A stretch of DNA of 64,000 nucleotides, from NCBI GenBank assembly GCA_018268715.1, contig JAFDVZ010000002.1, positions 677,632 to 741,631 of the forward strand, given 5' to 3'. The DNA comes from Acidobacteriota bacterium. Its GTDB lineage: Bacteria > Acidobacteriota > Terriglobia > Bryobacterales > Bryobacteraceae. Shown here in pieces: positions 1-10,664 of the stretch. Both the position numbers and the translations under genes were made by a program. Each line of letters begins with the position of its first letter. Position 1 is the first letter of the stretch. The notes under the pieces were generated by a model, which searched no databases, was not told the DNA's origin, and saw nothing but the letters and a program-made list of their open reading frames with translations.

Positions 1-2689
1 TGCGGCCCGCAAAGCCGAGAGCGCTCCAATGATCCGCCGTCTCGTTCGAAGCGAACGGCGTCATGACGATTAGCGGAGCGCTGAGCGCCGTGGGGATCTG
101 ACGGATCATCCCGGCCAGACCGTCGCCTCGAATTCCGGGCATCTCCAGGTCGATCAAAATCGCGTCGAATTCGTCGCCCACCGCCAGCGTCTCAAGAGCT
201 TCCCTGGCGCTGGGGGCGTCGGCATGTTCGCACCCCCAATAGCGCAGGAAACGGCACAGCAGATCTCGTGTGGCGCCGCAATCGTCCACCACCATCACCC
301 GCTTTCCGGCGAGCGCCAGCGGAGGCGGACGGCTGACAGCCGGCTGCAAGGCAAACGGGATCACGAACCAGAACGTGGAGCCCCGCCCGGGCGCGCTATC
401 GAAACCGACGGCACCGCCCATGACCTCGACCAGGCTGCGGACAATCGAGAGCCCCAGTCCGGTGCCCCCGTAGCGCCGCGCCGTCGAAGCGTCGGCCTGG
501 GAAAACGGCTGGAAGAGCAGGCGCTGCTTGTCGTCCGGGACGCCGACGCCCGTGTCGGCGACCTCGAAGCGGATGGCGCCGCTGTCGGGGGCGTCAAGCG
601 ATACGGACATCGTGATCGTCCCGGTTCGAGTGAATTTAACGGCGTTGCCCGCCAGATTCAGCAGGATCTGCCGCAGGCGGCCCGGGTCGCCCCGCAAACT
701 GGTGGCGACGTCGGGATCGATGTAGCAAAGCAACTCGAGACCCTTTTCCTGAGCCTTCACCGCCATCAGGTCGGCCACGCCTTCCACCACCGGGCGCAGG
801 TCGAAGTCCTGCGTTTCGAGCTTGAACTTGCCTGCTTCGAGCTTGGAGAAGTCCAGGATGTCGTTCAGCAGGTTCAGCAGACTGGCGGCGCTGTCGCGAA
901 GGACCTCGGCCCGCTTGCGCTGCAACGCGCTCAGTTCGTCCTCGAGGATCAGCCCCGCCAGTCCGATGACGGCGTTCATCGGCGTGCGGATCTCATGGCT
1001 CATGTTGGCCAGGAAGTCGCTTTTGGCCTTGTTGGCCGTCTCGGCCTGCTGCTTGGCCAACTCGAGCTCCGCCGTGCGCTCGGCGATCCGCTGCTCAGTG
1101 GTCCCAATGACCTCCTTGAGTTCGGCGTTCAGCGCGTCGCGTTCGTCGAGAGAGAGCTCCATCGACGCGAATGCGCCATGCATCCGTTCCGCCATGGCCG
1201 TGAAGTCGTCGCCCAACTGCCGGACCTCCTCCGGCGCCTCGGACCCGAACGGCGGCGGCGCGGCGAAACGCGAGGTGAGCTGAAAATGGCGGGCAAGCTC
1301 CATCAGCAGTCGCACCGGCTTGGCGATCCGGCGGGCGACGAGCAACGCGATCACCAGCGAGCCAAAAGCGGCCAGGAACGCCCAGATGCCGGTGGTGAGG
1401 CAATAGGCGCGCACCCGTGCGAGCACGGCGTCCATTGGGCGTTCGACCTGTACGGTCCAGCCGGTGGAGGCGAGCTTCGCCGATCCCGCCAGGACGGAAT
1501 CGAAGTGCGCGGCGTTACCGGGGTCAGGCGATCGCGGGACAGACGTCGGTCCCCGGGGTTGCGCGGTCCCGGCGCTGCTGTAGACCGTTCGGCCGCCGCG
1601 GCCGATCACGGCCAGCGTCAACTCGTTGGCGCCCGGCTCCCCGGCGAAGGTTTCGAGGCCAGCCAGCTTGAACCAGCCCTCGACGAATTCGCTGGCTTCG
1701 CCGTCCGGGCCCCGAATCCGAACGGCGATCGAGACGGCGGATGGGACTCCGGGCGTCAGGTTGGACGGGATCTCCGACAAATAGGGCCGGCCGGCCGTGA
1801 GCGCGGCCCGGAACCCCGGTCCTTCCGCGACGCCCTGGGACTTTGCGCCGTCTGGACCGGCGGTGAAGACGGTGAGAAGATCCGGATCGAGTTGCCGGGT
1901 TCGCGCGAGTGCGGCGGCGAGGCTGGGACCGCTGGGGCCAGTCTGCCCTTCGAGTTCGCGCGCCAGAACGGCCATGGCTGCCACGTGCGTTCCGATGCGG
2001 GAGTCCGCCACGCTTGCCGCCTCGGTGGCCAGTCGCCGCACCTGGTAGCGGGCCTGTTCGATCTCCGCGGCCTCGTATTTACGCATGTGGAGGATGCTCA
2101 ACGCGACAAACGCCACCGCTGACATGCTGACGCCCGTGTTGAGGAGGGCCGCGGCGAGCGTAATCCTCCGGTGCGTCCGCGACGCCGCCGGCTCGGATCC
2201 CACCGGAGCCAGCATGAATAGCACCTGGGCGCAGAAACTCGCCGACACGGAAATCGCCGCGCAGCCGAGTCCGGCCACCCAGGGAACGGATTCGCCGGCG
2301 GCCAGTCGGGGCAGTATCCATAGCGGAGCTCCCACCGCGCACCAGAACGCGACCGACGCGAGCGGAGGCCTCCAGTTTCGTCCGATCAGCCAGCCGACCG
2401 CGAGACCTTCCAGCATCATCGACGCGCCTTGCAGCGGGTGTCCGAGCAATGCTGGAGGAACGCCGGCGAGCGCTCCGGCCAGGGCTCCGGCGAGGGGTCC
2501 GAGGGCAAGGGCGGCGTACTGATAGAACACCGCGCCCAGGTACACGTGCGTGTCGAGGAGTTGCGGAGCGAGGAAATTGGCGACGGCGGCCGCCAGGCCC
2601 GCGCCCAAGCCGACGATTGCTTGGGCTCGGGGATCGTGCTGACGCAGACGATCGCGAACCTGGCTCGCCAGACGGGCGCCGCGACTCAA
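1..2689 (-). CDS. Membrane-bound hybrid sensor histidine kinase / response regulator (partial, C-terminus outside window)
   Basis: Read from the complementary strand, one open frame of 896 codons runs off the left edge. The chosen start is TTG at 2689-2687. It overlaps the cheR stop as TTGA and has GGAG about 8 bases upstream. Residues 25-180 hold several hydrophobic segments. An extracytoplasmic stretch, a further membrane helix near 440-465 and a HAMP-like segment follow. HisKA has its H-box ([14 protein letters not shown]) at His565, followed by the N-box, DTGVGVP and [13 protein letters not shown]-binding motifs. A receiver domain starts near residue 799 with Asp847 in LIDLEMPG; at least its last part lies outside the window. 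Inferred role: last gene of the chemosensory operon, adding a membrane input or a phosphate sink. The TTG start is likely but unproven. Confidence 0.85.
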   Translation of the reverse strand, partial: MSRGARLASQVRDRLRQHDPRAQAIVGLGAGLAAAVANFLAPQLLDTHVYLGAVFYQYAALALGPLAGALAGALAGVPPALLGHPLQGASMMLEGLAVGWLIGRNWRPPLASVAFWCAVGAPLWILPRLAAGESVPWVAGLGCAAISVSASFCAQVLFMLAPVGSEPAASRTHRRITLAAALLNTGVSMSAVAFVALSILHMRKYEAAEIEQARYQVRRLATEAASVADSRIGTHVAAMAVLARELEGQTGPSGPSLAAALARTRQLDPDLLTVFTAGPDGAKSQGVAEGPGFRAALTAGRPYLSEIPSNLTPGVPSAVSIAVRIRGPDGEASEFVEGWFKLAGLETFAGEPGANELTLAVIGRGGRTVYSSAGTAQPRGPTSVPRSPDPGNAAHFDSVLAGSAKLASTGWTVQVERPMDAVLARVRAYCLTTGIWAFLAAFGSLVIALLVARRIAKPVRLLMELARHFQLTSRFAAPPPFGSEAPEEVRQLGDDFTAMAERMHGAFASMELSLDERDALNAELKEVIGTTEQRIAERTAELELAKQQAETANKAKSDFLANMSHEIRTPMNAVIGLAGLILEDELSALQRKRAEVLRDSAASLLNLLNDILDFSKLEAGKFKLETQDFDLRPVVEGVADLMAVKAQEKGLELLCYIDPDVATSLRGDPGRLRQILLNLAGNAVKFTRTGTITMSVSLDAPDSGAIRFEVADTGVGVPDDKQRLLFQPFSQADASTARRYGGTGLGLSIVRSLVEVMGGAVGFDSAPGRGSTFWFVIPFALQPAVSRPPPLALAGKRVMVVDDCGATRDLLCRFLRYWGCEHADAPSAREALETLAVGDEFDAILIDLEMPGIRGDGLAGMIRQIPTALSAPLIVMTPFASNETADHWSALGFAGR

Positions 2690-3531
2690 GGAGAACTCCG
2701 GACCTTCGGGCGGTAGATGACGGCGCGCACGTGGCGCTCCGAGTCAAAGGGGGAGTCGGGACCGCTCAGCGACTCCATGGCGCCGATAAACAGGTATCCT
2801 CCGCGCTCGAGCGAACGCTCGATCCGGCGGAACAGGTTCGCGCGGTCCTGGTCCGTGAAATAGATCGCCACGTTCCGGCAGAACACGATGTCGAACCTGC
2901 CGAGCGCGGAGAAGTCGTTCATCAGGTTGGCGTGTCGAAACGACGCGAGGCCGCGAATCTCGTCCGCGATCTGCCAGTTGTCGTCGCGGCGGATGAAATA
3001 GCGATCGCGCAGGTTGGGCGGCATCCCGCGCGCCATTTCGACCGAGGAGTACACGCCGCGGCTAGCCCTCTGGACGGCCTGGTCGGAGATGTCGGTGCCG
3101 AGCAACCGGATGTTGTACTTCACCGGGTTCCCCAGCAGCTCCTTGAGCACGATCCCGATCGTGTAAATTTCCTGCCCGGTTGAGCAGGCGGCGCTCCAGA
3201 TGCGGATGGGCGCGTTGGAGTTGGCGCGGGTCCTCCGGTCGATCAGGTCCGGAATCACTTTGTGCCGCAGGGCGTCGAAGGGCGCGGTGTCTCGAAAAAA
3301 CAGCGTCTCGTTGGTGGTGATCGAGTCGATGATGCGGCGGTTCAGGGCGCCGCTCGCATCGGTCCGCGCCCGCGCGATCAACTGACCGTAACTCGGCAGC
3401 CGCAACTCGTCGACGATGTGGGCGAGGCGGCCTTCGATCAGGTACCCTTTGCTCTGATCGAGACTGACGGCGCAGATCGAATAGACGTAGTCGGAAACCG
3501 CCTTGAGTTCTGTAGGGTTCAGCCGGATCAC
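2686..3531 (-). CDS. cheR: CheR chemoreceptor glutamate methyltransferase
   Basis: A 281-residue protein of the usual CheR length. It methylates glutamates on the receptor cytoplasmic helices using S-adenosylmethionine. The N-terminal helical domain runs to about residue 75, followed by the SAM-binding domain. Visible motifs are [12 protein letters not shown] (SAM site), LGTDIS and the late CRNVAIYFT motif. Its ATG overlaps the cheB stop by 4 bases (ATGA at 3531-3528), and its own stop overlaps the next start, so the genes are probably translationally coupled. With CheB it gives the pathway an adaptation system. No pentapeptide-binding TPR extension is present. Confidence 0.95.
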   Translation of the reverse strand: MIRLNPTELKAVSDYVYSICAVSLDQSKGYLIEGRLAHIVDELRLPSYGQLIARARTDASGALNRRIIDSITTNETLFFRDTAPFDALRHKVIPDLIDRRTRANSNAPIRIWSAACSTGQEIYTIGIVLKELLGNPVKYNIRLLGTDISDQAVQRASRGVYSSVEMARGMPPNLRDRYFIRRDDNWQIADEIRGLASFRHANLMNDFSALGRFDIVFCRNVAIYFTDQDRANLFRRIERSLERGGYLFIGAMESLSGPDSPFDSERHVRAVIYRPKVRSSP

Positions 3532-4637
3532 GGATACGCCTCGCGCACCGCTCGGACGATGGCTTCACCCATCCGGTCGAGCGGCAGTACGGTGTCGACT
3601 ACGCCGGCCGCAATCGCCTCCTTGGGCATGCCGAAGACGACGCAGCTGGCCTCGTCCTGGGCTAGTGCGACGCAACCGCTGCGCTTGAGCATCTTGAGTC
3701 CGGCCGTTCCATCGTTTCCCATCCCGGTCAGAATCGCCGCCACCGAGCGCCCTGGAAAGTTGAGCGCGGCGGAACGGAACAGGTAGTCCACCGCCGGACG
3801 GCAGTTGTTTTCCGGCGGGTCGCTGGTGATCTGAATCAGAATCTCGCCCTTGGGTCCGGCGACGAGTTTCATGTGTTTTCCGCCCGGGGCGATGTAGACG
3901 CAGTTGGCGGCCGCCGCCTCACCGGCCGGCGCCTCCACCACGCGGAGCGCGCACTTTGCCGCCAGGCTCGCCGCCAGCGGCTCGGTGAACATCGGGGGCA
4001 TATGCTGGACGACGAACACGGGCGCTCCCAGATCCCGCGGCAGCGCCGGCAGGACTCGGGCAAGCGCGGCCGGACCGCCGGTGGATACGCCGATCAGCAC
4101 CAGCGGCGGCGCCGTCTTCGTCAATGACCGGGCGGCTCGGGGTGAGCCCGACGCTGGTGCGATCTGCGCGACCGGAGCGGCCGGCGCGGTTGATTGTGGA
4201 CGCTGTCCCCGTGTCAGAATGGACCGGATCTCGTGGCGCCGTTCGAAGGCTCGGACCATGGGCGCCAGCGTCTGACGCAGCAAGGCCAGGTTCTCTTCCG
4301 GCGTGCCGCCATCGGGTTTGGTGATGAAGTCGAAGGCGCCGGATTCGAGCGCTCTCACGGTGAGTTGTCCGCCGCGCACCGTGACCGCGCTCAACACGAT
4401 CACGCCGCAGGTCAAACCAGAGGGTTTCATGGCTTCGAGCACCTCGATGCCGTTCATCTCCGGCATCTCGATGTCGAGCGTCACCAGGTCCGGCTTGAGC
4501 GCCGCCATGCGCGCGAGCGCCAGCCGTCCGTTGGCCGCCGTCCCGATGACGTCGACCCCCGGAATGCCCGCCAGCGCGTCCGCGACAATGCGCCGGAACA
4601 CCGCTGTGTCGTCCACCACCAGCACCCTGATTCCCAT
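3528..4637 (-). CDS. cheB: CheB protein-glutamate methylesterase / glutaminase
   Basis: 369 residues with the complete two-domain CheB layout. The N-terminal receiver domain (1-125) has Asp9/Asp10 and phospho-acceptor Asp55 in LVTLDIEMPEMNG. A Pro/Ala-rich linker (about 145-178) leads to the methylesterase domain (about 179-369). The expected catalytic triad is visible: Ser185 in GVSTGG, His212 in VVQHMPP and Asp309 in GMGNDG. It demethylates or deamidates receptor glutamates when phosphorylated by CheA. It lies between cheW (42-base gap) and cheR (4-base overlap). Confidence 0.96.
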   Translation of the reverse strand: MGIRVLVVDDTAVFRRIVADALAGIPGVDVIGTAANGRLALARMAALKPDLVTLDIEMPEMNGIEVLEAMKPSGLTCGVIVLSAVTVRGGQLTVRALESGAFDFITKPDGGTPEENLALLRQTLAPMVRAFERRHEIRSILTRGQRPQSTAPAAPVAQIAPASGSPRAARSLTKTAPPLVLIGVSTGGPAALARVLPALPRDLGAPVFVVQHMPPMFTEPLAASLAAKCALRVVEAPAGEAAAANCVYIAPGGKHMKLVAGPKGEILIQITSDPPENNCRPAVDYLFRSAALNFPGRSVAAILTGMGNDGTAGLKMLKRSGCVALAQDEASCVVFGMPKEAIAAGVVDTVLPLDRMGEAIVRAVREAYP

Positions 4638-4679
4638 ACCGTTGTCCCGCCCCGGCCGGAGCGCGGCGCTCCCCTTCCC

Positions 4680-5135
4680 TCAATCCAAAGTCGACAAAAT
4701 CCGGGCGGCGTCGATTAGCGCAATCACTTTTCCTCCCGCCCGGCAGACACCCTTCAAATGGCGCGCCTGCTGGGGCGGGACATTGGCTGGCGGCGCCTGC
4801 CAATCCGCTTTGCCAACTTCCACGACCTCCCCGCCGCGGTCCACCAGGAATCCGATGAATTCGCCCTTGTCTTCAATAATGAAGACCCGGCTTTCGGGCC
4901 CTGGCTCGGCCTTGGCGAACCCCAGCTTCAAGCCGATGTCGAGGATCGTGACGATGCGGCCCCGCAGATTCACAATGCCCGCCACCTCGGGAGGGCCGTT
5001 CCGCACCTGCGTCACGGCCCCGACCCGGATCACTTCCTGCACTCCGGCGGCGTCCAGCCCGCACAACGCGTCCCGCACGTAGAACGTCGCCAACAGGACG
5101 CTTTCCTCGATTCGTTCCGCTACGCTTCGTGACAT
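4680..5135 (-). CDS. cheW: CheW coupling protein
   Basis: A 151-residue single-domain CheW. It links the receptor tip to the CheA kinase in the signalling array. The family's most typical segment, GIVNLRGRIVTILDIG, is at about residues 63-78, and a second conserved beta strand region (FIGFLVDRGGEVVEV) follows. It is slightly short at the N-terminus but covers the whole SH3-like double barrel. It lies 19 bases downstream of the MCP stop and shares its operon. Confidence 0.93.
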   Translation of the reverse strand: MSRSVAERIEESVLLATFYVRDALCGLDAAGVQEVIRVGAVTQVRNGPPEVAGIVNLRGRIVTILDIGLKLGFAKAEPGPESRVFIIEDKGEFIGFLVDRGGEVVEVGKADWQAPPANVPPQQARHLKGVCRAGGKVIALIDAARILSTLD

Positions 5136-5154
5136 ATCGGCGCCTCGGCGATGC

Positions 5155-6825
5155 TCACACGCGGAAGCGGGAGATGGCGCTCTGCAACTGGCTGGCCGTG
5201 CGGGTCAGATCGCTCGCGCTTGCGTGCACCTGTTCGCTGCTGGCCGCCATGTCACTTGCCGTCTGGTCCACCGAGGCGATCTCCCGGGCAATTTCCTGCG
5301 ACGCTTGGGAACTCTGCGACACCCTGCTGTTGGCGTCTCCCACGCCCGTGGATGCCTCCGCGATATTGCGCGCGATGTCCTTGGTGACGGTAGCCTGCTC
5401 CTCGATGGCGGCCGCGATCGAGGACACGATGTCGCGGACGTCGTGAATCACCGCCGAGACCTTCTCGATTTCGCCGATGCCGCCGCTGGTGGACGCCTGC
5501 ACTCCCCCGATGCGGCCCTTGATGTCCTCGGTGGCCGCCGCGGTCTGCTGGGCGAGTTCCTTGATCTCGTTGGCGACCACCGCGAAGCCCTTGCCCGCCG
5601 CTCCGGCGCGCGCCGCTTCGATGGTGGCGTTCAAGGCCAGCAGGTTGGTCTGCGACGAGATCTCGGTGATGGTCTCGGTGACCTTGCCGATCTCGCGCGC
5701 CGCCGATCCGAGTTGGTTCATCTGTTCGGTGATGCGCGCCGCCTGACGGGTCGCTTCCTCGGTGATCCGCCGGGCCTTTTCGGCGTTCCGGGCGATCTCA
5801 TCGATGGTGGCGGTCATCTGATCCGTGGCGGAGGAGACGTTGGCGAGGTTGGCCGCCGTCTGTTCCATGCCGGCCGCCACCGAGGTCACCGTGGTGCTCA
5901 TCTCCTCGGCCGCCGCGGCCACGGAATGGGCCTTGTCGGAGGCGTCGCGCGAACCCGCCGTCATCGTTCCGGCGCTTGCCGACAACTCGGCCGATGACGA
6001 TGAAAGGACCTCGACGCCTCCGCCGATCTCCTTCACCATGTTCCGCATGCTGTCGATTACCTGCTGCTTGGCCCGCGCCAGCATCCCGATTTCGTCGCCG
6101 CGAGCGCGGAACGTCGCCGGCGCGTCCTTGGAAAGGTCTCCGCCGGCAATCTCGGCCAGGTGCCCGACGGCGGCCGTCAAGGGGACGGAGATGCTCCGGT
6201 TCACCCACACCGACACCACCACTCCTACGATCAGCGCGATGACCAGACCCACGAGACTCACCGTCCGACTCCACGAAACGGCGCTGATGATGCTGTTCGC
6301 GGCGGTTTCGCCACCGGACTTGTTGTAGGCGACCTCGGCGTTGGTAGCCTCGAAGAACTTGTCGTACAGCGGCCTCAACCGGCGCTCCAGATAGTCATAC
6401 GCCTCATTCCGGCGTCCTGCCTGGTCCAGCCGCATCACCTCGTTGAAGGCTTCCACATACGGGTCTCTGGCCGCTTTGATCTTGTCGAATAAGCGCCGGT
6501 CCTCTGGGGTGAGAGCCGTCTTTTCATAGTCACGCATAAGGTCGGAGATCTTGGTCTGAACTTCACGGATCTCCGTCTCGTTGTGCGCCCGGATCGTGCT
6601 GTCATGGGTGTTCAATCGCTCGACGAGCAGGCCATACCGTTTGACGGCGTTCATTTCGATCTGGCAAATCAGGTATTGCCCGGGCAGCGAGTCTTCGGTA
6701 ATACGCCGGCTTTCGCGGCTGAGGTTCTGAGACTGGATGAGGTTCATCACCCCCAGCGTCAATAGCAGCAGCATCATGGAGCCGAACCCGGCCCAAATCT
6801 TCGTAGCAATCTTCCAGTTCTGCAT
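5155..6825 (-). CDS. Methyl-accepting chemotaxis protein (4-helix-bundle sensor)
   Basis: A 556-residue receptor with classical topology: TM1 at about 10-30, an all-helical periplasmic sensor of about 155 residues (4HB_MCP-like), TM2 at about 187-209 ([18 protein letters not shown]), a HAMP domain to about 260, then a long cytoplasmic signalling coiled coil. The hairpin tip that contacts CheA/CheW is conserved ([14 protein letters not shown]). Start at 6825 is supported by GAGGAGAG just upstream. It is the only MCP in this operon, so it is presumably the dedicated receptor. The ligand cannot be read from sequence. There is no C-terminal CheR-docking pentapeptide. Confidence 0.95.
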   Translation of the reverse strand: MQNWKIATKIWAGFGSMMLLLLTLGVMNLIQSQNLSRESRRITEDSLPGQYLICQIEMNAVKRYGLLVERLNTHDSTIRAHNETEIREVQTKISDLMRDYEKTALTPEDRRLFDKIKAARDPYVEAFNEVMRLDQAGRRNEAYDYLERRLRPLYDKFFEATNAEVAYNKSGGETAANSIISAVSWSRTVSLVGLVIALIVGVVVSVWVNRSISVPLTAAVGHLAEIAGGDLSKDAPATFRARGDEIGMLARAKQQVIDSMRNMVKEIGGGVEVLSSSSAELSASAGTMTAGSRDASDKAHSVAAAAEEMSTTVTSVAAGMEQTAANLANVSSATDQMTATIDEIARNAEKARRITEEATRQAARITEQMNQLGSAAREIGKVTETITEISSQTNLLALNATIEAARAGAAGKGFAVVANEIKELAQQTAAATEDIKGRIGGVQASTSGGIGEIEKVSAVIHDVRDIVSSIAAAIEEQATVTKDIARNIAEASTGVGDANSRVSQSSQASQEIAREIASVDQTASDMAASSEQVHASASDLTRTASQLQSAISRFRV

Positions 6826-6932
6826 GATCTCTCCTCGTCCCCGCCACGGCGGGCAACCGACACGCCGGGCCTGGGCGTTGCCGCGGCCGACCCGTACGAT
6901 CTCTGTGTTTGTTGCTTTTTCCCCAACCGGGT

Positions 6933-9900
6933 TTAGTGAGTTCCGGTCAGTTTGCGAATGCTCTCCACCAGGTCGTCCTGGTTCAGCTTGATCTGGTATT
7001 CGGTGACGCCCGCGGCCATGCCACGAGCGATCTCGTCTTCGCCCGCAAGCGAGGTCAAGGCGATGATCGGCAGGTGGGCAAAGCGGGAGTCGGCGCGGAT
7101 GCGACGCGTCAACCCAAGGCCATCCAACCGCGGCATCTCGACGTCGGTCGCCACCACGGAAATCTCGCCGGCGTGATTCTCAAGCTTCTGCCAGGCGGCT
7201 TCGCCGTCCTCGGCGTCCACCACCTTGTAGCCCACCGCCTCGATCAACCGACGGACCTGATTGCGGAAGAAGTCGGAATCCTCGGCCACCAAAACGGTCG
7301 TCGGCCGGGCCGTCGCCGCTCCGCCGGGCGTCGCCTCGACGGGTTGCGGAGACGGAGCGGCCGGCATCCAATCAGCCGCCAGTTCCGGCAGATCCAACAG
7401 CAGCACGGTACGCCCGCCCAGCACGGCCGATCCTCCGACTCCGTTCTGGCGGAGCGTCGTCTGATCGATCTCCGCCCGCGTCTCCACCATGTCCAGCGGT
7501 TCGGCGGCGAGCAGCCCCAGTTGGCGTCCCGCAATCTCAAAGACGATCACCACCCAGTGCTGGCTGTCGGTCAACTCTCCAACGCGCGCCGCGTCGGCCA
7601 GCGTGACCAGCGGGAGACTCGCTCCCCGGTATTGCATCGTGCGTCGGCCGCCCAGCGTCTCCACCTGCGACGGCTCGACCCGTTCGACGCGCGAGACCAA
7701 TTGAATTGGCAGCGCGCAGGTTTCCGACGGCGTGTTCTGAAACAGCAGCAACGAGTGGCTCTCGGCGGTCACCCCAGCCTCGGAGGCCTCGCCCGCCAGC
7801 CTTTCCGCCGCCGCGGCGCTCAGGCCAGCCCGGGCTGCGATTCCCGCGATATCCAGAATCACCGCCACGCGTCCGTCGCCCAGAATGGTGGCGCCGGCGT
7901 ACTCGCGCAACGCCTTCAGGTGCCGGCCGAGCGGTTTGACGACGATTTCCACCGTGTCGTGGAGAGCTTCCACCACGAGGCCATATTCGAACGCTCCGGT
8001 ATCCACCAACACGACGCTCAACGCCTGGCCGGCCGGCCGTTGGGCGCCAGGGTCGAGAATGCTCGCCAGATACACCAGCGGAACCAGACGGTCACGGAGA
8101 ATCAGCACTTCCGCGTCCCCGGCCCGGTCGATTCGCTGCGCCCGGTCGGCTTCGCGGATCCGGATCAATTCGCGCACGTTCACCTGAGGGATCGCAAAGC
8201 GATCTCCGCCATCGGAGACCAGCAGTGACGGGATGATCGCCAAGGTCAGCGGCAGCTTGATGCGGAACGAGGTTCCATGTCCGGCGAGCGAGTCGATTTC
8301 GATCTTTCCACCCAACCGGTCCAGGTTGGTCTTGACCACGTCCATGCCGACGCCGCGGCCCGAAACGTCGCTCACCTTCTCCGCCGTGGAGACGCCGGGC
8401 ATGAAGATGAGGCCCATCTTCTCCCGGTCCGTCATCGCCTCGGCCTGCTCGCGGGTCACTAACCCCTTTTCGATCGAGGCGGCCGCCACTTTGGCGGGGT
8501 CGAGACCCTTGCCGTCGTCGGAGATCTCGATCACCACCTGGCCGGCCTGGTGCGACGCCCCCAAGGTTACCTTGCCCTGCCGGGGCTTGCCGGCGGCGGA
8601 GCGCGCCTCCGGGGACTCGATCCCGTGGTCCACCGCGTTGCGGACCATGTGGGTTAACGGGTCGCTGAGCCCCTCGAGGATCGACTTGTCGATTTCCACC
8701 GACTCGCCGTCGGTCCTAAGCTCCACTTCCTTGCCCAGGTTCCGCGCGAGGTCCCGCACTAGTCGCGGGAACTTGGCGAAGAGGGTTCCGACGGGCTGCA
8801 TGCGGGTCTGCGTGACCACGTCCTGCAACTCCGAGGTGACCATATTGATGCGCTGGGCGCTGCCTCGGATGCGGCGCTCGTCCTGACGCGAAAGAGATTC
8901 GTTCAACTGGTTCCGGCTCAGAACCAGTTCGCCGGCGAGGGTCATCAACGCGTCGAGCAGCGTCACGTTGATCCGGATGGTCTGGTCCGCAGCCGGATGC
9001 GCGGACGCGTGCGCTGGGGCGGTCGCGTCGCCGCGGGAGACCGAAGGCGCCGGTTCGGAGGCGCGCGGTTCCGCCGGATGCGCTTCAATTGGGGGCGCTT
9101 CGACGGCGGGCGTCTCCCCGGCGGCCGGTTCCGCTTCGGGCGGCGTCTGGGAGATCGGGTGGATGGCGCCGTTCTTTTCGATCAAGCGGATACGGTCGGG
9201 CGAGATGTCGACCAGTTGGCCGATCAGATCGGGTTCGAGGGCCGTTGCGTAGAGCACCTCGAACGTCAACTCGTTGGAGGGTTCGTCCTCGAGTGTGCCG
9301 GCCGATTGCAGGTCGAACCTCGTCTCGAGAATCGTGCCGCAGGAAATCAGGCTCCGAAGAACCTCGAGCGGGGTCCGGTCCCTGCGCTGGATGTCATGGA
9401 TCAGGTCGTATTCGAGCAGGTAGATGCACTTGCCGCCGCGGCGGGCCTGCCCCAGGTCAAACTCGGAGATGCGGATCAGCCGCCCCTGCTCGGGCACCGG
9501 CAGTTCGACGGCGCGCTCGAGCGAGGCCTTGCCCGCTTCGGGAAGATGGTTGCTGGCGAGTCCGGTCAGCGCGCGGAGGAAATCCTCGATGTCGACCCCG
9601 TTGCTTTCCTGCCAGTTGTCCACCAGTTCCCGCAGTTTGTCAAAGGCGAGCAGGAGGATGCTGATGGATTCCGGCGCCGGCACGATCTGCCGCGAACGGA
9701 TCATGTCGAGGATGTTCTCGGTCTTGTGGGCGAGCTGACGGATCGTATTGAGGCCGAAAAATCCCGCGCCGCCCTTGATGGAGTGCGCCGCGCGGAACAC
9801 ACGGTTGACAAGCTCCTCGTTGATCCGGGCGCCAGCCTGTTCGATCGCCAGCAGGTCCGCCTCGATCGTCGCCAGATGCTCCCTGCATTCGGCGAGGTAC

Positions 9901-9938
9901 TCTTGAACGAGTCCGTCGTCCACGTTCGGTGCGCTCAT
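6933..9938 (-). CDS. cheA: CheA histidine kinase fused to a C-terminal receiver domain
   Basis: 1001 residues. The HPt domain has His52 in [17 protein letters not shown]2-like region covers about 140-280, a Pro/Ala-rich linker about 285-320, then the dimerisation helices. The ATPase has its N-box at about 431 ([12 protein letters not shown]) with DDGKGLDP and GRGVGMDVV motifs. Two CheW-like domains follow (about 563-705 and 730-855), and a receiver domain (about 878-1001) has Asp932 in [13 protein letters not shown]. This layout resembles FrzE- and Wsp-type kinases used for outputs other than flagellar switching. No separate cheY is present, so the fused receiver may be the output or a phosphate sink (inference). 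It lies 11 bases after the STAS gene. Confidence 0.95.
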   Translation of the reverse strand: MSAPNVDDGLVQEYLAECREHLATIEADLLAIEQAGARINEELVNRVFRAAHSIKGGAGFFGLNTIRQLAHKTENILDMIRSRQIVPAPESISILLLAFDKLRELVDNWQESNGVDIEDFLRALTGLASNHLPEAGKASLERAVELPVPEQGRLIRISEFDLGQARRGGKCIYLLEYDLIHDIQRRDRTPLEVLRSLISCGTILETRFDLQSAGTLEDEPSNELTFEVLYATALEPDLIGQLVDISPDRIRLIEKNGAIHPISQTPPEAEPAAGETPAVEAPPIEAHPAEPRASEPAPSVSRGDATAPAHASAHPAADQTIRINVTLLDALMTLAGELVLSRNQLNESLSRQDERRIRGSAQRINMVTSELQDVVTQTRMQPVGTLFAKFPRLVRDLARNLGKEVELRTDGESVEIDKSILEGLSDPLTHMVRNAVDHGIESPEARSAAGKPRQGKVTLGASHQAGQVVIEISDDGKGLDPAKVAAASIEKGLVTREQAEAMTDREKMGLIFMPGVSTAEKVSDVSGRGVGMDVVKTNLDRLGGKIEIDSLAGHGTSFRIKLPLTLAIIPSLLVSDGGDRFAIPQVNVRELIRIREADRAQRIDRAGDAEVLILRDRLVPLVYLASILDPGAQRPAGQALSVVLVDTGAFEYGLVVEALHDTVEIVVKPLGRHLKALREYAGATILGDGRVAVILDIAGIAARAGLSAAAAERLAGEASEAGVTAESHSLLLFQNTPSETCALPIQLVSRVERVEPSQVETLGGRRTMQYRGASLPLVTLADAARVGELTDSQHWVVIVFEIAGRQLGLLAAEPLDMVETRAEIDQTTLRQNGVGGSAVLGGRTVLLLDLPELAADWMPAAPSPQPVEATPGGAATARPTTVLVAEDSDFFRNQVRRLIEAVGYKVVDAEDGEAAWQKLENHAGEISVVATDVEMPRLDGLGLTRRIRADSRFAHLPIIALTSLAGEDEIARGMAAGVTEYQIKLNQDDLVESIRKLTGTH

Positions 9939-9949
9939 AGAGGCTGGCT

Positions 9950-10261
9950 CTACTCCCCGGAAACCTGAAAGTGCTGGTGAATGCGCATGGCGCGGAACAA
10001 CTCGAGGATGTCCTGAGAGGCGTGGATCACCTCCAGACGCCCGCCCAGCTTCACGAGCGAATTGTGCGCGGCGATCAGCAGCCCGATTCCGCTCGAGTCC
10101 ATCATCTCGACCCGCGACAGATCCACCACCAGCTCACGCACGCCTTCCGCCAGCACGCCGCGCATGGTCGACCGCAGCCCCGGCACCGTGCCCGCCACTA
10201 CGTCGCCCTCGGGCTGCATGACAGCCCTGTTATCGTTTTTCGTGATTGCCTGTTCCGCCAT
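9950..10261 (-). CDS. STAS-domain anti-sigma factor antagonist
   Basis: A 103-residue single STAS domain of the SpoIIAA/RsbV type. The diagnostic motif is MMDSSGIGLL. Ser56 corresponds to the serine that the partner kinase phosphorylates and the PP2C phosphatase dephosphorylates in this family. The start overlaps the kinase gene's 3' end by 32 bases, so the two are probably co-translated. It sits between the anti-sigma-type kinase and cheA, which suggests that the phosphorylation state of this switch is tied to the chemosensory pathway. Its downstream partner (sigma factor, cyclase or other) is not in this window. Confidence 0.92.
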   Translation of the reverse strand: MAEQAITKNDNRAVMQPEGDVVAGTVPGLRSTMRGVLAEGVRELVVDLSRVEMMDSSGIGLLIAAHNSLVKLGGRLEVIHASQDILELFRAMRIHQHFQVSGE

Positions 10262-10664
10262 CGGTATCCCCCGCTGTCCACCGTCTCACCAGAATGATCG
10301 CGTTCCCCGCGGCGCTGAAGCGGACGCGAGTCGCATATTCCCTATAGATACTCATTCCTCTGCCCGACTCCGCGTCGAGCGGCGCCTCACGCGTCCGCGC
10401 CTTACGCCAGTCGAAGCCGCATCCCTCATCGGCGACCGATACGATCACCCGTCGCGCATCCATCCGCATCCGGCAGGTGACTCGCTTGTCCGGATCGCAG
10501 CCGCAGCCGTGCAGCACCGCGTTGTTCAGAGCCTCGCGCAGCAACAACTCCGTCTCGAAGCGCCGGAACCCCGGCGCCTGACGGCGGAGTTGATGCAGCA
10601 GGCCTTCAACGGCGCTCCACTTGGCCGGAATCCGAAGCCGCAACTCGAAGCCCGCCCTGATCAC
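10230..10664 (-). CDS. RsbW/SpoIIAB-like serine kinase (anti-sigma-type HATPase)
   Basis: A 144-residue stand-alone GHKL ATPase of the anti-sigma serine kinase class. Motifs are the N-box REALNNAVLHG (Glu44, Asn48), VADEGCGFD (G1) and SGRGMSIY (G2). It has no HisKA domain, so serine/threonine phosphorylation of the neighbouring STAS protein is the expected activity. Its ATG overlaps the phosphatase stop (ATGA, 10664-10661) and its end overlaps the STAS gene. Kinase, STAS protein and PP2C phosphatase thus form a complete three-gene partner switch. Confidence 0.92.
   Translation of the reverse strand: MIRAGFELRLRIPAKWSAVEGLLHQLRRQAPGFRRFETELLLREALNNAVLHGCGCDPDKRVTCRMRMDARRVIVSVADEGCGFDWRKARTREAPLDAESGRGMSIYREYATRVRFSAAGNAIILVRRWTAGDTDGGTGNHEKR

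Noticed and set aside
224-2122. Long plus-strand open frame opposite the hybrid kinase
   Set aside because: Arg/Pro/Gly-rich low-quality product; the complementary strand encodes clear HisKA, HATPase and receiver motifs.
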